A stretch of DNA of 64,000 nucleotides, taken from positions 1,178,001 through 1,242,000 of the forward strand of contig NZ_BAMS01000001.1 in NCBI RefSeq assembly GCF_000616095.1, written 5' to 3'. Numbering within the stretch: position 1 is the first letter of the stretch; every line of letters begins with the position of its first letter. The translations under genes were made by a program, and so were the position numbers. Positions 1 to 8,728 of the stretch are shown here, piece by piece. The stretch is from Sneathiella glossodoripedis JCM 23214 (GTDB taxonomy: Bacteria; Pseudomonadota; Alphaproteobacteria; Sneathiellales; Sneathiellaceae). Below the pieces are notes generated by a model. It ran no database searches and had not been told where the DNA came from. It worked only from the letters and a program-made list of their open reading frames with translations.

Positions 1-1205
1 CAGAGAATGCTTTAAAAATTGATGCTGAGAGAAATGGAGTTGTGCTGACAGGCTATGCGGGTGTTCCAACGTTTAACCGTGGAAACGCAAATATGCAGTT
101 TATGTTTGTAAATGGCAGGCCTGTTAAAGATAAAACCTTCACGGGAGCCATCCGCGCTGCATATATGGATTTGCTTGCTCGTAACCGTCATGCGCTCCTC
201 GCTCTTTTTCTGGAGTTGCCTCCTGATCAGGTGGATGTGAACGTGCATCCTGCAAAGGCGGAAGTTCGTTTCCGGGATTCTGCTGGTGTCAGGGGATTGA
301 TAATTGGCGCTTTGCGCAACGCTCTTGCGGCGAACGGACATCGAGCTTCGTCTACGGTAGGACATCAAGCGTTGGGTGCATTTCGCACTGAAAACAATCC
401 TGCGTTTGAGCAGCTTAATCTGCAGAGCAGACCCTCAAGACCTGTCGGTATGGGGAATTGGGCGGAAGTTCGTCCAAATAGCAACACACAGTCCCATTTA
501 GCGGAAGAGACAAGCGCCTATCAGGCACCACTTTCGCCAGCGCAGAACACGGAGCCGATGGCACCATCAGCGCGGGATTATGGTGCCGAGCAATCTGCAC
601 AAGCCAGTGAAGGGGATTTTCAGACTTATCCGCTCGGGGCCGCACGCGGGCAGCTTCATGAAACCTATATTGTCGCTCAAACAAAGAATGGTATGGTGCT
701 CGTCGACCAACACGCTGCTCATGAAAGATTGGTAATGGAGCGGATGAAAAAGGCTTATAGCCAACGATCTGTTGGGCGGCAGATGCTTTTGCTTCCGGAT
801 GTCATCGAAATTGACGAGGCGGCGGCTGAACGCGTGTGTGAGCGGGCGGAAGAGCTTGCGGAAATGGGGCTGGTGATTGAACCCTTCGGTCCGGGCGCGA
901 TCGTGGTCAGGGAAACTCCGGCCTTACTTGGCACATGCAATGTCAAAGGCTTAATACAGGATCTAGCTGACGATTTGGCAGAGTTTGATACCGCCCTTGC
1001 CTTGAAAGATCGACTGGATGATGTGTTTGCGACGATGGCATGCCATGGGTCGGTTCGCGCTGGACGGCGGTTGTCCATTGATGAAATGAATGCATTGCTG
1101 CGAGAGATGGAAGTCACACCGCATTCGGGTCAATGCAATCATGGAAGACCTACCTATGTGGAGTTGCAACTATCTGATATTGAAAAGCTTTTTGGGCGCC
1201 GATAG
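1..1205 (+). CDS. mutL: DNA mismatch repair protein MutL, C-terminal part (5' end outside window)
   Basis: Mismatch-repair protein that links MutS recognition to downstream nicking and unwinding. The reading frame is open from the first bases of the window, so the N-terminal GHKL ATPase half is cut off. What remains begins in the transducer domain, with the NGRPVKDK and DVNVHPAKAEVRF motifs, followed by a Ser/Pro/Gln-rich linker and the C-terminal dimerisation domain. The C-terminal domain carries DQHAAHERLVME near 703-738, which fits the DQHA(X)2E(X)4E endonuclease motif, plus ACHGSVRA and QCNHGRPT, the usual metal-site motifs. This MutL therefore probably nicks DNA itself, as in bacteria lacking MutH. 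Its stop codon is followed immediately by the ATG of the flavoprotein gene, suggesting an operon. Confidence 0.96.
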   Translation, partial: ENALKIDAERNGVVLTGYAGVPTFNRGNANMQFMFVNGRPVKDKTFTGAIRAAYMDLLARNRHALLALFLELPPDQVDVNVHPAKAEVRFRDSAGVRGLIIGALRNALAANGHRASSTVGHQALGAFRTENNPAFEQLNLQSRPSRPVGMGNWAEVRPNSNTQSHLAEETSAYQAPLSPAQNTEPMAPSARDYGAEQSAQASEGDFQTYPLGAARGQLHETYIVAQTKNGMVLVDQHAAHERLVMERMKKAYSQRSVGRQMLLLPDVIEIDEAAAERVCERAEELAEMGLVIEPFGPGAIVVRETPALLGTCNVKGLIQDLADDLAEFDTALALKDRLDDVFATMACHGSVRAGRRLSIDEMNALLREMEVTPHSGQCNHGRPTYVELQLSDIEKLFGRR

Positions 1206-2402
1206 ATGTCTGATTTTACTGATGCGGAGTATGATGTAGTCGTTATTGGTGCCGGAGCTGCAGGGCTGATGTGCGCTATCGAAGCCGCCAAACGAAAACG
1301 CTCGGTCTTGCTGCTGGAGCAAGCAGACAAGGTTGGCAAAAAAATTCTTATTTCCGGCGGTGGGCGCTGTAATTTCACCAATCTTTTCGCTGCTCCTGAC
1401 CGCTATTTGTCTGACAATCGCCATTTTTGTAAATCCGCGTTAAGAGCATACACCCAGTCAGATTTTATTGAATTGGTCAGGCGATATGGCATCGCCTATC
1501 ACGAGAAAAAACTCGGACAGCTTTTCTGCGATGAAAGCTCACAAAATATAATCGATCTCCTCCTCAGTGAAGCTGAGAAGGCTGGGGTCAGACTTCATTG
1601 TGATCGCGCTGTGAAGAGCGTAAAAGCTTCTGAAAAATCGGGGTTTGTCGTGAATGCAGGACCTGAAGCTGTGACCTCAAATGCGGTCGTTGTCGCAACC
1701 GGAGGATTATCAATCCCGAAACTGGGGGCAAATGATTTTGCCTACCGCCTTGCCAGACAATTTGACCTGAAGGTGACGCAAACTCGCCCGGGTCTTGTCC
1801 CGTTTACATTTGACGCACCTGATTTGGAGCGTTTCGCAGGTTTGACTGGTATTTCTGCCGATGTCGTCGCCAAAATTGGGAAAACAAGCTTTCGCGAGAA
1901 TGTGCTTTTCACTCATCGCGGGGTCAGCGGGCCTGCGATTTTACAAATTTCCTCTTTCTGGAAAGAAGGGGATGTGGTGCATCTGGATTTCCTGCCGGAT
2001 GAAGATGTGTTGGGGCTATTACAGGCTGCGCGCAAGGAAAATCCAAAAGGCCGTGTTCGAAAAATTCTTTCCCAATATCTTGCCAATCGACTGGTTGAAA
2101 AGCTTTTGGAGAAAATTGAACCCATTCCGGAGCTTGGAAACTGTTCTGATAAGTTGCTTCGAAAAGTAGATAGCGCGATCAAGCAGGTCATTATCAAGCC
2201 AAATGGCACAGAGGGATATCGCAAAGCTGAAGTAACTGTCGGAGGGGTCTGTACCTCCGAGATCAGTTCAAAAACCATGGAAGCTAAGAAAGTTTCCGGG
2301 CTTTATTTTATTGGTGAAGCTGTTGATGTGACCGGTTTTTTAGGTGGATATAACTTCCAGTGGGCCTGGTCTTCTGGTTTTGTCGCGGGGCAGAATGTCT
2401 AG
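1206..2402 (+). CDS. BaiN/RdsA (HI0933) family NAD(P)/FAD-dependent oxidoreductase
   Basis: A 398-residue flavoprotein. The N-terminus has a dinucleotide-binding fold with GAGAAG near residues 15-20, then the family signature GKKILISGGGRCNFTN near residues 45-60. The C-terminus ends in GFLGGYNFQWAWSSGF, the second FAD-contact block typical of the HI0933/YhiN family. Some members of this family were named aminoacetone oxidase or BaiN, but the physiological substrate here cannot be told from sequence. The ATG starts directly after the mutL stop codon, and the 3' end overlaps the next gene by 8 nt, so all three genes are probably translated from one mRNA. Confidence 0.92.
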   Translation: MSDFTDAEYDVVVIGAGAAGLMCAIEAAKRKRSVLLLEQADKVGKKILISGGGRCNFTNLFAAPDRYLSDNRHFCKSALRAYTQSDFIELVRRYGIAYHEKKLGQLFCDESSQNIIDLLLSEAEKAGVRLHCDRAVKSVKASEKSGFVVNAGPEAVTSNAVVVATGGLSIPKLGANDFAYRLARQFDLKVTQTRPGLVPFTFDAPDLERFAGLTGISADVVAKIGKTSFRENVLFTHRGVSGPAILQISSFWKEGDVVHLDFLPDEDVLGLLQAARKENPKGRVRKILSQYLANRLVEKLLEKIEPIPELGNCSDKLLRKVDSAIKQVIIKPNGTEGYRKAEVTVGGVCTSEISSKTMEAKKVSGLYFIGEAVDVTGFLGGYNFQWAWSSGFVAGQNV

Positions 2403-3195
2403 GACGGCCCCAGAGGATTGGTTAAAAATTTGTCCTCATTTGACAATAGGCACGCCCTTTGGCGATCCGTGTTTGTCTTTTGATGAAAATGAGCTCGAAC
2501 AGATTGCCGCAGGCCTTCATCAGCGGGGCTATTTTTCTGTGCCCGGGCGATTTGAGCGTCAAGAGATCGCCCCAATATTGAATGGCATGCGGTGTTTGAA
2601 AGATCACTCAATCCCACCAGTCTATATTTACCTCTATGATCAACCCTGGTTTTTGTTCGAAAAGCTCAAAACACTGCTGAGTTATATCTTGGGAGAGCAG
2701 TATGCGTTGCTTCCTAATTTCTGGGCGTGGCATCTGACATCTGCAGGAGAACAAGGATGGCCAATCCATCGGGATTGCGATGCGCAGACTGTGTTTGATA
2801 TGGGTGAAGATCGCCTGCTTATGAGTTTATCTCTCTGGATTCCTCTCACTGATGTTGATGAGCAGAATGGCTGTATGCACGTCGTTGAATATCCAAAAGA
2901 GAAAGCTTTGCAAAAAGCCGGCATTGAAGCAGAGGACATGTTGAAAGCAGCGACCGCATTGCCTGCCCCCGCAGGATCGGTGCTTGGGTGGCCGCAGGAT
3001 GTATTGCATTTTGGCGGGACGTATACAGAACAGGCACAAAATGAGCGGGCCAGTCTGTCTTTCGAATTTCAGAATACCGCTTTCGACCCCCTAGCCACAC
3101 CGTTGCTGGATACTTCGTCCCCTCCACCTTTTGAACAGCGGCTTGAGTTATTGTCGCTGCAGATCGAAAAATACAAACATATAAATCAAGGGTGA
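2395..3195 (+). CDS. phytanoyl-CoA dioxygenase (PhyH) family protein
   Basis: A 266-residue protein resembling Fe(II)/2-oxoglutarate-dependent oxygenases of the PhyH family. The visible metal-site pattern is H-x-D in IHRDCD, near residue 123, and a distal His in DVLHFGG, near residue 200, followed by an Arg in NERASLSFEF that could bind 2-oxoglutarate. The double-stranded beta-helix context, LSLWIPLTDVDEQNGCMHV, is also typical. I chose the ATG at 2395, where MSRTAPEDW begins. The frame is open further upstream, but that stretch lies inside the flavoprotein gene. The substrate is unknown. It converges on rsmD with only 1 nt between the stops. Confidence 0.8.
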   Translation: MSRTAPEDWLKICPHLTIGTPFGDPCLSFDENELEQIAAGLHQRGYFSVPGRFERQEIAPILNGMRCLKDHSIPPVYIYLYDQPWFLFEKLKTLLSYILGEQYALLPNFWAWHLTSAGEQGWPIHRDCDAQTVFDMGEDRLLMSLSLWIPLTDVDEQNGCMHVVEYPKEKALQKAGIEAEDMLKAATALPAPAGSVLGWPQDVLHFGGTYTEQAQNERASLSFEFQNTAFDPLATPLLDTSSPPPFEQRLELLSLQIEKYKHINQG

Positions 3196-3196
3196 G

Positions 3197-3768
3197 TTAA
3201 GCGATTGCCTTATGCAGAAAAATCAGTTTAGCAGCTCCGTATTTACGAGGTTGCATCTGATTCAGACCGGCTATTTGAGGAAGGGTTTCCTTGGCTGCTA
3301 ATTCGACGACTACGATGGTGTGATCTGAAATCCAGCCATTTTCGAACAGTGCCTGCAGGTAGGTGCAGCCAAATCCTGTTGGTATGGCGGGTCCATCAAG
3401 ATGAGATCTACTGGTGCGGCTGCCATTCCGGGTGAGATGGCACTTCTGTTCAGAATGCTCGCCTTTTGCTGGGCCCCGATCAAGGCAACATTCGATTTTA
3501 TTAACTTCAGGCTATCCGGGTGATTATCCATGAAAGTTGCATGCGTTGCACCGCGAGAGAGCGCTTCAATCCCCAGAGCACCAGTGCCCGCGAAAACATC
3601 AAGGACCTTCATCCCAATTGGTGCAGGGCCATTGGATGTCCGATAGTCTGAGCTATGAGCCAATATATTGAATAGGGCTTCACGCGTTCGATCCGCTGTA
3701 GGGCGTATCCGCTTGTCATCGGGAAGCTGCAGGCGCTTACCTTTATTCTGCCCTCCAACGATGCGCAT
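3197..3768 (-). pseudogene. rsmD: 16S rRNA (guanine966-N2)-methyltransferase RsmD, frameshifted in this sequence
   Basis: RsmD methylates G966 of 16S rRNA using S-adenosylmethionine. The intact part, 3768 down to about 3377, has the start MRIVGGQNKGK, RPTADRTREALFNIL, the SAM motif VLDVFAGTGALGIEALSRGA and the catalytic LILMDPPY. Right after DPPY the frame changes: the open frame ends early at 3310, while the +1 frame continues as GFGCTYLQALFENGW and ends in KYGAAKLIFL, a normal RsmD C-terminus, stopping at 3197. One G restored in the GG run at about 3375-3376 would give a continuous protein of about 190 residues, the usual family length. Its ATG overlaps the stop of the pseudouridine synthase gene by 1 nt. 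Confidence 0.9.
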
Positions 3769-4724
3769 TAGCGGCGTCCAGCTTTAAAGTTTTTGGTCCG
3801 GCTGTTGTTTTTTTTGCCTGCTGGTGCCCCACCTTTGGTGTTGGATTTGGAAGGGGCGCTTTTCCCGGCAGCTTTTCCTGATGGTTTGATCGAACCTGAG
3901 CGAGCCTGCTTGGGTTGACGAGTGGCTTTATCCTTTCCCTGCAAGCTCGGTTTGCGGCTTTTGGGTGGTGCAGGTTTGGCGGGTTCTTCAAATTTTTCCA
4001 CGCCCATCTGATCCCGGAGGATTTTGGATTTTACTTCGTCAACTGCTCCTTCTTCCAATTCACCAAGCTGCAGTGGACCGTAGGACACGCGAATGAGCCT
4101 GAGGACCGGGTATCCCAGGTGGTCCATAACTTTACGGACCTCGCGGTTCTTGCCTTCACGAATGGAGATTGTAAGCCAAGAGTTTGCGCCTTTTGTGCTA
4201 TCCAGAACAGCTTCGATGGACCCGTAGCGAATTCCTTCGATTGTGACGCCCGCGGCTAATTTCTGTAGTTCATGCTCTTTTGGATGGCCATGAACTCGTA
4301 CACGGTACTTGCGCTTCCAACCCGTTGCAGGCAATTCAAGGCGTCTAGCCAGCTCCCCATCGTTGGTGAGCAGGAGCAAACCTTCAGAATTAAGGTCAAG
4401 GCGTCCTACGGATATTACACGAGGCATATCTTCAGGCAGCTTGTCAAAAACCGTATCGCGACCCTTTTCGTCTCGATGGCTTGTGACAAGACCTGCGGGT
4501 TTGTGATATCGCCAAAGACGAGGGCGCTCTTTTTCCGGAAGCGGGTTCCCATCAACTATAATTTTGTCAGTGTCATCAACCGTTACAGCGGGGGATGTCA
4601 AAATTTTTCCGTTGAGTGATACGCGACCTTCTTCGATCCAGCGTTCTGCGTCGCGGCGCGAACACAAGCCTGCTCGGGCAATTCGTTTCGCAATGCGTTC
4701 TTTTTTGGATGTCTCTTCAGTCAT
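3768..4724 (-). CDS. RsuA/RluB-family pseudouridine synthase
   Basis: Isomerises a uridine to pseudouridine in rRNA. The N-terminus is an S4 RNA-binding domain, KRIARAGLCSRRDAERW, at residues 11-60. The catalytic domain contains GRLDLNSEGLLLLTNDG, whose Asp is the nucleophile of this superfamily, and KNREVRKVMDHLGYPV. Most likely RluB, acting on 23S rRNA, but RluE, RluF or RsuA specificity cannot be excluded. Residues from about 235 to 318 form a Lys/Pro/Ser-rich low-complexity tail, common in alphaproteobacterial members and probably disordered and RNA-contacting. Translationally coupled to rsmD by a TAATG overlap, so two rRNA modification enzymes share a message. Confidence 0.92.
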   Translation of the reverse strand: MTEETSKKERIAKRIARAGLCSRRDAERWIEEGRVSLNGKILTSPAVTVDDTDKIIVDGNPLPEKERPRLWRYHKPAGLVTSHRDEKGRDTVFDKLPEDMPRVISVGRLDLNSEGLLLLTNDGELARRLELPATGWKRKYRVRVHGHPKEHELQKLAAGVTIEGIRYGSIEAVLDSTKGANSWLTISIREGKNREVRKVMDHLGYPVLRLIRVSYGPLQLGELEEGAVDEVKSKILRDQMGVEKFEEPAKPAPPKSRKPSLQGKDKATRQPKQARSGSIKPSGKAAGKSAPSKSNTKGGAPAGKKNNSRTKNFKAGRR

Positions 4725-5438
4725 TTATACAGAAGACTCCTTAATAAAGGCGTCGAAAATTTTGCGATCCCCTTGAGAAATTAAATACTCTGGGTGCCAT
4801 TGTACACCCAAACAGAACCTGTATCTGCTATCTTCGATACCTTCTATTACACCATCAGGCGCAATCGCATTTACGGTAATATTTTCCGAAATGTCTTTCG
4901 CCGCTTGATGATGCGCACTGTTAACTGGAAGTGTATCTTCCTGGACGATCTGATGCAAAAGTGTGCCCGGTGTTACAGCAACTGTATGTCCGGCTTCGGT
5001 TCTTGGATTGGGTTGCTCATGCGGCAAAGCATTTTCAACTTCATCCGGGATGTGTTGAATCAGTGTTCCGCCCAAAATTACATGTAGCAACTGCTGCCCA
5101 CCGCAAATACCTAACACTGGTTTGTTCTTTTCCAGCATTGCGATCGTTACAGATTTTTCGAATTGGGTACGCCGATCTTTCGTTATGACCGTATCATGTC
5201 GCGATGTCGCTCCAAACATAGCCGGGTCAACATCAAATGCCCCACCGGTGACAACCAGTCCATCAATTACATCAGCGTAAGTGCCAGCAAGATCAGGTTC
5301 ATGGGGAAGGGGCATTGGTATGCCGCCACTTTGTGTGATGACATCTGCATAGTTCTGGCGCAGGGCATACCAAGGCATGTTGGAATAACCACCAGGGTTT
5401 TCAGAATCGAGGGTGATGCCAATAATCGGTTTTTTCAT
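4725..5438 (-). CDS. gamma-glutamyl-gamma-aminobutyrate hydrolase family protein (class I amidotransferase fold)
   Basis: A 237-residue peptidase C26 family member, similar to PuuD. It has the nucleophile elbow GICGGQQLLHV with the catalytic Cys, and GVQWHPEYL with the His and Glu of the triad. The N-terminus, PIIGITLDSEN, and TGGAFDVDPAMFG are also typical of the family. PuuD hydrolyses gamma-glutamyl-GABA in putrescine breakdown, but no other puu genes lie nearby, so the substrate is uncertain. Its stop is immediately followed by the ATG of the pseudouridine synthase (4724/4725), which suggests co-transcription. It is divergent from tadA, with about 110 bp between. Confidence 0.88.
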   Translation of the reverse strand: MKKPIIGITLDSENPGGYSNMPWYALRQNYADVITQSGGIPMPLPHEPDLAGTYADVIDGLVVTGGAFDVDPAMFGATSRHDTVITKDRRTQFEKSVTIAMLEKNKPVLGICGGQQLLHVILGGTLIQHIPDEVENALPHEQPNPRTEAGHTVAVTPGTLLHQIVQEDTLPVNSAHHQAAKDISENITVNAIAPDGVIEGIEDSRYRFCLGVQWHPEYLISQGDRKIFDAFIKESSV

Positions 5439-5550
5439 GCTTTCTTTTAAGCCTCCTCCAGTTTCAACTCAATAGAAGAAGCGATTTGTCCAAAATAATT
5501 CTGCCAAGCTTACATCTTGACGTAAGTTCTTTGTCGGGTCACTTTGCGTC

Positions 5551-6009
5551 ATGGATTTTGAACTGACAAATTACATGGAAGAGGCGCTGCATACCGCCGA
5601 ACTGTCCGCCAGACGCGGTGAAGTTCCTGTCGGGGCAGTTGTAGTGGATAACAAAACCGGTCGAATTGTTGCAAAGACAGGCAACCAGATGATTGGCAGA
5701 TTTGATCCAACAGCACATGCAGAGATGCTGGCCATTCGGGCCGCTGCGGGAATGGTGGGTAGTCAGCGTCTGGTTGATTGCGATATGTATGTAACACTGG
5801 AGCCGTGCCCAATGTGTGCTTCGGCAATCTCACTTGCACGTATCCGTCGCCTGTATTTTGGGGCTTTTGATCCCAAAGGAGGCGGTGTGGAGCATGGTCC
5901 CAGAATTTTTGACCAATCAACATGTCATCATAAACCTGAAATTTATGGTGGCATTGGTGAGGCACAAGCAGGTAGACTGCTAAAGGAATTCTTTGCGTCA
6001 CGACGCTAG
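5551..6009 (+). CDS. tadA: tRNA-specific adenosine deaminase TadA
   Basis: Converts adenosine to inosine at the wobble position of tRNA-Arg(ACG). The 152-residue protein has the complete zinc deaminase site: TAHAEM, with the zinc His and the proton-shuttling Glu, and LEPCPMCASAI, with the two zinc cysteines. The length is normal for TadA. The 3' end is 39 bp upstream of the acyl-CoA dehydrogenase on the same strand, with a GGGGAG ribosome binding site between them. Confidence 0.95.
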   Translation: MDFELTNYMEEALHTAELSARRGEVPVGAVVVDNKTGRIVAKTGNQMIGRFDPTAHAEMLAIRAAAGMVGSQRLVDCDMYVTLEPCPMCASAISLARIRRLYFGAFDPKGGGVEHGPRIFDQSTCHHKPEIYGGIGEAQAGRLLKEFFASRR

Positions 6010-6048
6010 AAAAAATCGAAAAAAGAAAAACAATAAAAGGGGAGTCTT

Positions 6049-7251
6049 ATGAATTTCGAATATTCAGACAAAGTGAAAGATTTGCAGGCACGTGTGCAGG
6101 CATTTATGGACGAACATGTTTACCCTGCCGAAGAAATTTTTGAAGAGCAGGTTAATGAAGGTGATCGTTGGCAACCAACAGCAATTGTTGAAGAGTTGAA
6201 AGAGAAGGCTAAAGCCGCGGGTCTTTGGAATCTGTTTTTGCCGGAAAGTGACCGCGGGGCCGGGCTCACAAACCTGGAATATGCACCGCTTTGCGAAATC
6301 ATGGGCCGTGTACATTTTGCGCCTGAAGTTTTCAACTGTTCCGCTCCTGATACAGGTAATATGGAAGTCTTTGAACGCTATGCGAACGAAGAGCTGAAAA
6401 AGAAATGGCTGGAGCCATTGCTGGCCGGTGAAATTCGGTCTGCATTTGCTATGACAGAACCACGGGTCGCCTCATCTGATGCGACGAATATCGAAAGTGA
6501 TATCAAGCGTGACGGCGATGAATATGTCATCAATGGCAGAAAATGGTGGACTTCCGGTGCGATGGATCCGCGTTGTAAAGTTCTCATTTTTATGGGTAAA
6601 ACTGACAAGACAGCCCCTACACACAAACAGCAATCAATGATTGTTGTTCCGATGGAAACACCGGGTATTACAATCCGCCGGTTCCTGCCTGTCTTTGGGT
6701 ATGATCATGCGCCACATGGGCATGCGGAAGTTGATTTCGAAAATGTGCGCGTACCTGCGGATCATATCCTTCTCGGTGAAGGGCGTGGTTTTGAAATTGC
6801 ACAAGGACGGCTTGGCCCGGGACGTATTCACCATTGCATGAGGCTGATCGGTGTAGCAGAGCGTGCGTTGGAAAAAATGTGTAATCGGGTTGAAAATCGG
6901 GTTGCGTTTGGCAAAAAAGTTTCAGAGCAGACCGTAACATTGGAGCGCATTGCAGAATCGCGCGCGATGATCGAACAGGCTCGCCTACTTACTCTTAAGG
7001 CCGCGTACATGATGGATACGGTTGGCAATAAAGAAGCTAAGGCTGAGATTGCAATGATCAAGGTGGTAGCACCGAACATGGCTTGTAAAGTCATCGATTG
7101 GGCTATTCAGGCGCATGGCGGTGGTGGCGTTACCAGCGATTTTGGTCTGGCCGCTGCGTATGCCGGAGCCCGCACACTGCGTCTTGCTGATGGTCCTGAT
7201 GAAGTTCATCGTAACCAGATCGCACGTCTTGAGCTGAAAAAATATCGCTAG
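6049..7251 (+). CDS. ACAD11-like acyl-CoA dehydrogenase
   Basis: A 400-residue FAD acyl-CoA dehydrogenase. Seen in order: [17 protein letters not shown] (FAD/substrate loop), [45 protein letters not shown], and a C-terminal [11 protein letters not shown] where ordinary members have a YEGT-type active-site loop. From memory of the families, these blocks match the dehydrogenase half of animal ACAD11/ACAD10 much better than short- or medium-chain enzymes. ACAD10/11 are fused to an aminoglycoside-phosphotransferase-like kinase; here the kinase is separate, encoded just downstream on the opposite strand in two copies. Likely role (inference): handling of 4-hydroxyacyl-CoA after phosphorylation. 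A strong hairpin terminator follows at 7289. Confidence 0.93.
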   Translation: MNFEYSDKVKDLQARVQAFMDEHVYPAEEIFEEQVNEGDRWQPTAIVEELKEKAKAAGLWNLFLPESDRGAGLTNLEYAPLCEIMGRVHFAPEVFNCSAPDTGNMEVFERYANEELKKKWLEPLLAGEIRSAFAMTEPRVASSDATNIESDIKRDGDEYVINGRKWWTSGAMDPRCKVLIFMGKTDKTAPTHKQQSMIVVPMETPGITIRRFLPVFGYDHAPHGHAEVDFENVRVPADHILLGEGRGFEIAQGRLGPGRIHHCMRLIGVAERALEKMCNRVENRVAFGKKVSEQTVTLERIAESRAMIEQARLLTLKAAYMMDTVGNKEAKAEIAMIKVVAPNMACKVIDWAIQAHGGGGVTSDFGLAAAYAGARTLRLADGPDEVHRNQIARLELKKYR

Positions 7252-7288
7252 GCAGCGCATAAAGAAGTCAAAATTGAACTTTAGATTA

Positions 7289-7318
7289 AGCCCCGGCAAT
7301 AAACCGGGGCTTTTTCTT
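7289..7318 (+). terminator. rho-independent terminator after the acyl-CoA dehydrogenase
   Basis: A stem AAGCCCCGG / CCGGGGCTT with a short CAATAAA loop is followed by a run of T. It lies about 40 bp after the dehydrogenase stop codon and separates that gene from the small ORF at 7382. Confidence 0.9.
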
Positions 7319-7346
7319 TGCATCTGCCGGGTGGCTCTTATATACA
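7318..7346 (+). promoter_or_regulatory. possible sigma70-type promoter for the small ORF at 7382
   Basis: TTGCAT at 7318-7323 and TATACA at 7341-7346 are separated by 17 bp, directly after the terminator and about 35 bp before the ATG. This is recognised by eye from consensus similarity only; it overlaps the end of the terminator T-run. Confidence 0.35.
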
Positions 7347-7381
7347 ATCGCTACTTCGGCGTTGTTTAACTAGGTGATAGA

Positions 7382-7612
7382 ATGTTCAAGACAGCAGGTT
7401 GGATCGTGGCAGCATTAGTTCTGGTTGCGATTGGCTTCCAATATAAATATGAAAGTCTTGATCCATGTGAATGGCTTACACAGGAAATGGCGCTATCTAC
7501 CGGTTTACCCAGTATTCAGGGGCTTGGGGCTGCAGCCGATACCGTAATGAGCAAAGGTGAGTGTTTGCAAAACTGGATGGACCTGCGTGTAAAGGACGCA
7601 GAGAGCAAATGA
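7382..7612 (+). CDS. small membrane-anchored or secreted protein, unknown function
   Basis: A 76-residue ORF I do not recognise. The N-terminus is a single hydrophobic segment, WIVAALVLVAIGF, which could be a signal peptide or an anchor. It is followed by a short polar domain with two cysteines, in DPCEWL and GECLQNW, that could form a disulfide in the periplasm. Support for its being real: it is flanked by terminators on both sides, has a possible promoter and a plausible GGTGATAGAATG start context, and its own terminator overlaps its stop codon. It sits between the ACAD11-like gene and the convergent kinases, but nothing ties it to them functionally. Confidence 0.65.
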   Translation: MFKTAGWIVAALVLVAIGFQYKYESLDPCEWLTQEMALSTGLPSIQGLGAAADTVMSKGECLQNWMDLRVKDAESK

Positions 7613-7640
7613 GCCGGATTTCTCCGGCTCTTGTCTTTTA
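7611..7640 (+). terminator. rho-independent terminator of the small ORF
   Basis: GAGCCGGA and TCCGGCTC form an 8-bp stem with a 4-nt loop (7611-7630), followed by TTGTCTTTT. The stem begins within the stop codon of the small ORF. Confidence 0.8.
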
Positions 7641-8694
7641 GATTTTCTTTTCTGCTTTGAGAATATTCTTTGCGCCCAAATCAGCTAGCATTCGGGCGAA
7701 TGCCCCATATGTTTTTGCTTTGTCGGAGCTAGCATTCCCATCTAGACCGCGTTTGTAGACACCTTGAACAATCGCGGCCAAACGGAAAAAAGAAAACGCG
7801 ATGTAAAAATGCCAGTTTTCAATTCCGTCACGTCCAGTGCGCTTGCAATATGCATCAATATACGCCTGCTCTGATGGTATTCCGCTTTCTGCATAGTTTG
7901 TATTTACCAGTCCACCTGAGACGGGATGCATAAAGTGATAGGTCATGCAGTTGTAGGCAAGATCAGCCAAAGGATGTCCAAGTACATAACTCCCAGTCAA
8001 GAACAGCGACAACCTCAGGCTTGGTTGGGTGAATAATCATGTTTTCCAGACGATAGTCACCGTGGCATATGGTATTTTCCAGATGCTTGGGCATATTTTC
8101 CGGGAGCCATTCGATGAGTTTTTCCATCGTTGGCACTTCTTCCGTTTCCGAAGCTCTGTATTGCTTGGTCCAACGTCCGATTTGGCGTTCAAAATAGTTG
8201 CCCTGCTTACCAAAATCAGAGAGTCCGGCGGCTTCAATATTGACGTTATGCATTTTAGCCAATGTGTCATTCATGGCATCGTAAATGGCCGCTCGTTCAT
8301 CAGCTTCCATACCCGGAAGTTCAGGCTTTCGCAAGATGCGCCCTTCCACCTTTTCCATAATGTAGAAAGGTGTTCCGATGATGTCATCGTCTTCACAGAG
8401 TGTATATGTCTTGGCAACCGGTACGTCAGTATCCTGCAAGGCGGACATGATCCGATACTCGCGATCAACCGCGTGGGCGGACGGCAAAAGGACCCCAGGT
8501 GGTTTTTTGCGCATCACATATTCCTGATCCGGAGTATGTAATAAAAATGTGGGGTTGGATTGGCCGCCTTCAAACTGGCTGACGGTGAGCGGACCCTTAA
8601 ATCCGTCTACATTTTCCTGCATATATTGATACAGGTTGCTTTCGTTAAATACATGCGCCGGTCTTACCGGAGTCACTTCCGAATTGTCTGACAT
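7638..8694 (-). pseudogene. ACAD10/11-type kinase (aminoglycoside phosphotransferase fold), copy 1, frameshifted
   Basis: A stand-alone protein matching the N-terminal kinase half of ACAD10/11. The front part (8694 to about 7986) has QFEGGQSNPTFLL, YVMRKKPPGVLLPSAHAVDR, the catalytic loop CHGDYRLENMI and VLDWEL. Then the frame breaks: it runs into a stop at 7963, while another frame picks up LGHPLADLAYNC and continues to 7638. The paralogue just upstream reads through the same point as LDWELSTLGHPLAD. Restoring two bases (for example a second AC in TGTAC(AC)TTGG near 7980-7986) rejoins both parts into about 350 residues. It lies 34 bp downstream of the intact copy on the same strand, so both are probably co-transcribed. 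Confidence 0.85.
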
Positions 8695-8728
8695 AATGCT
8701 ACCCGTTTTTGTTATTTTCGCTATTGGG

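Noticed and set aside
5549-6001. 150-residue open frame antisense to tadA
   Set aside because: It lies entirely over tadA, which has a complete zinc deaminase motif, and its own translation shows no recognisable motif.
8029-8541. 170-residue open frame antisense to kinase copy 1
   Set aside because: It mirrors the conserved kinase frame; composition is that of an antisense shadow.
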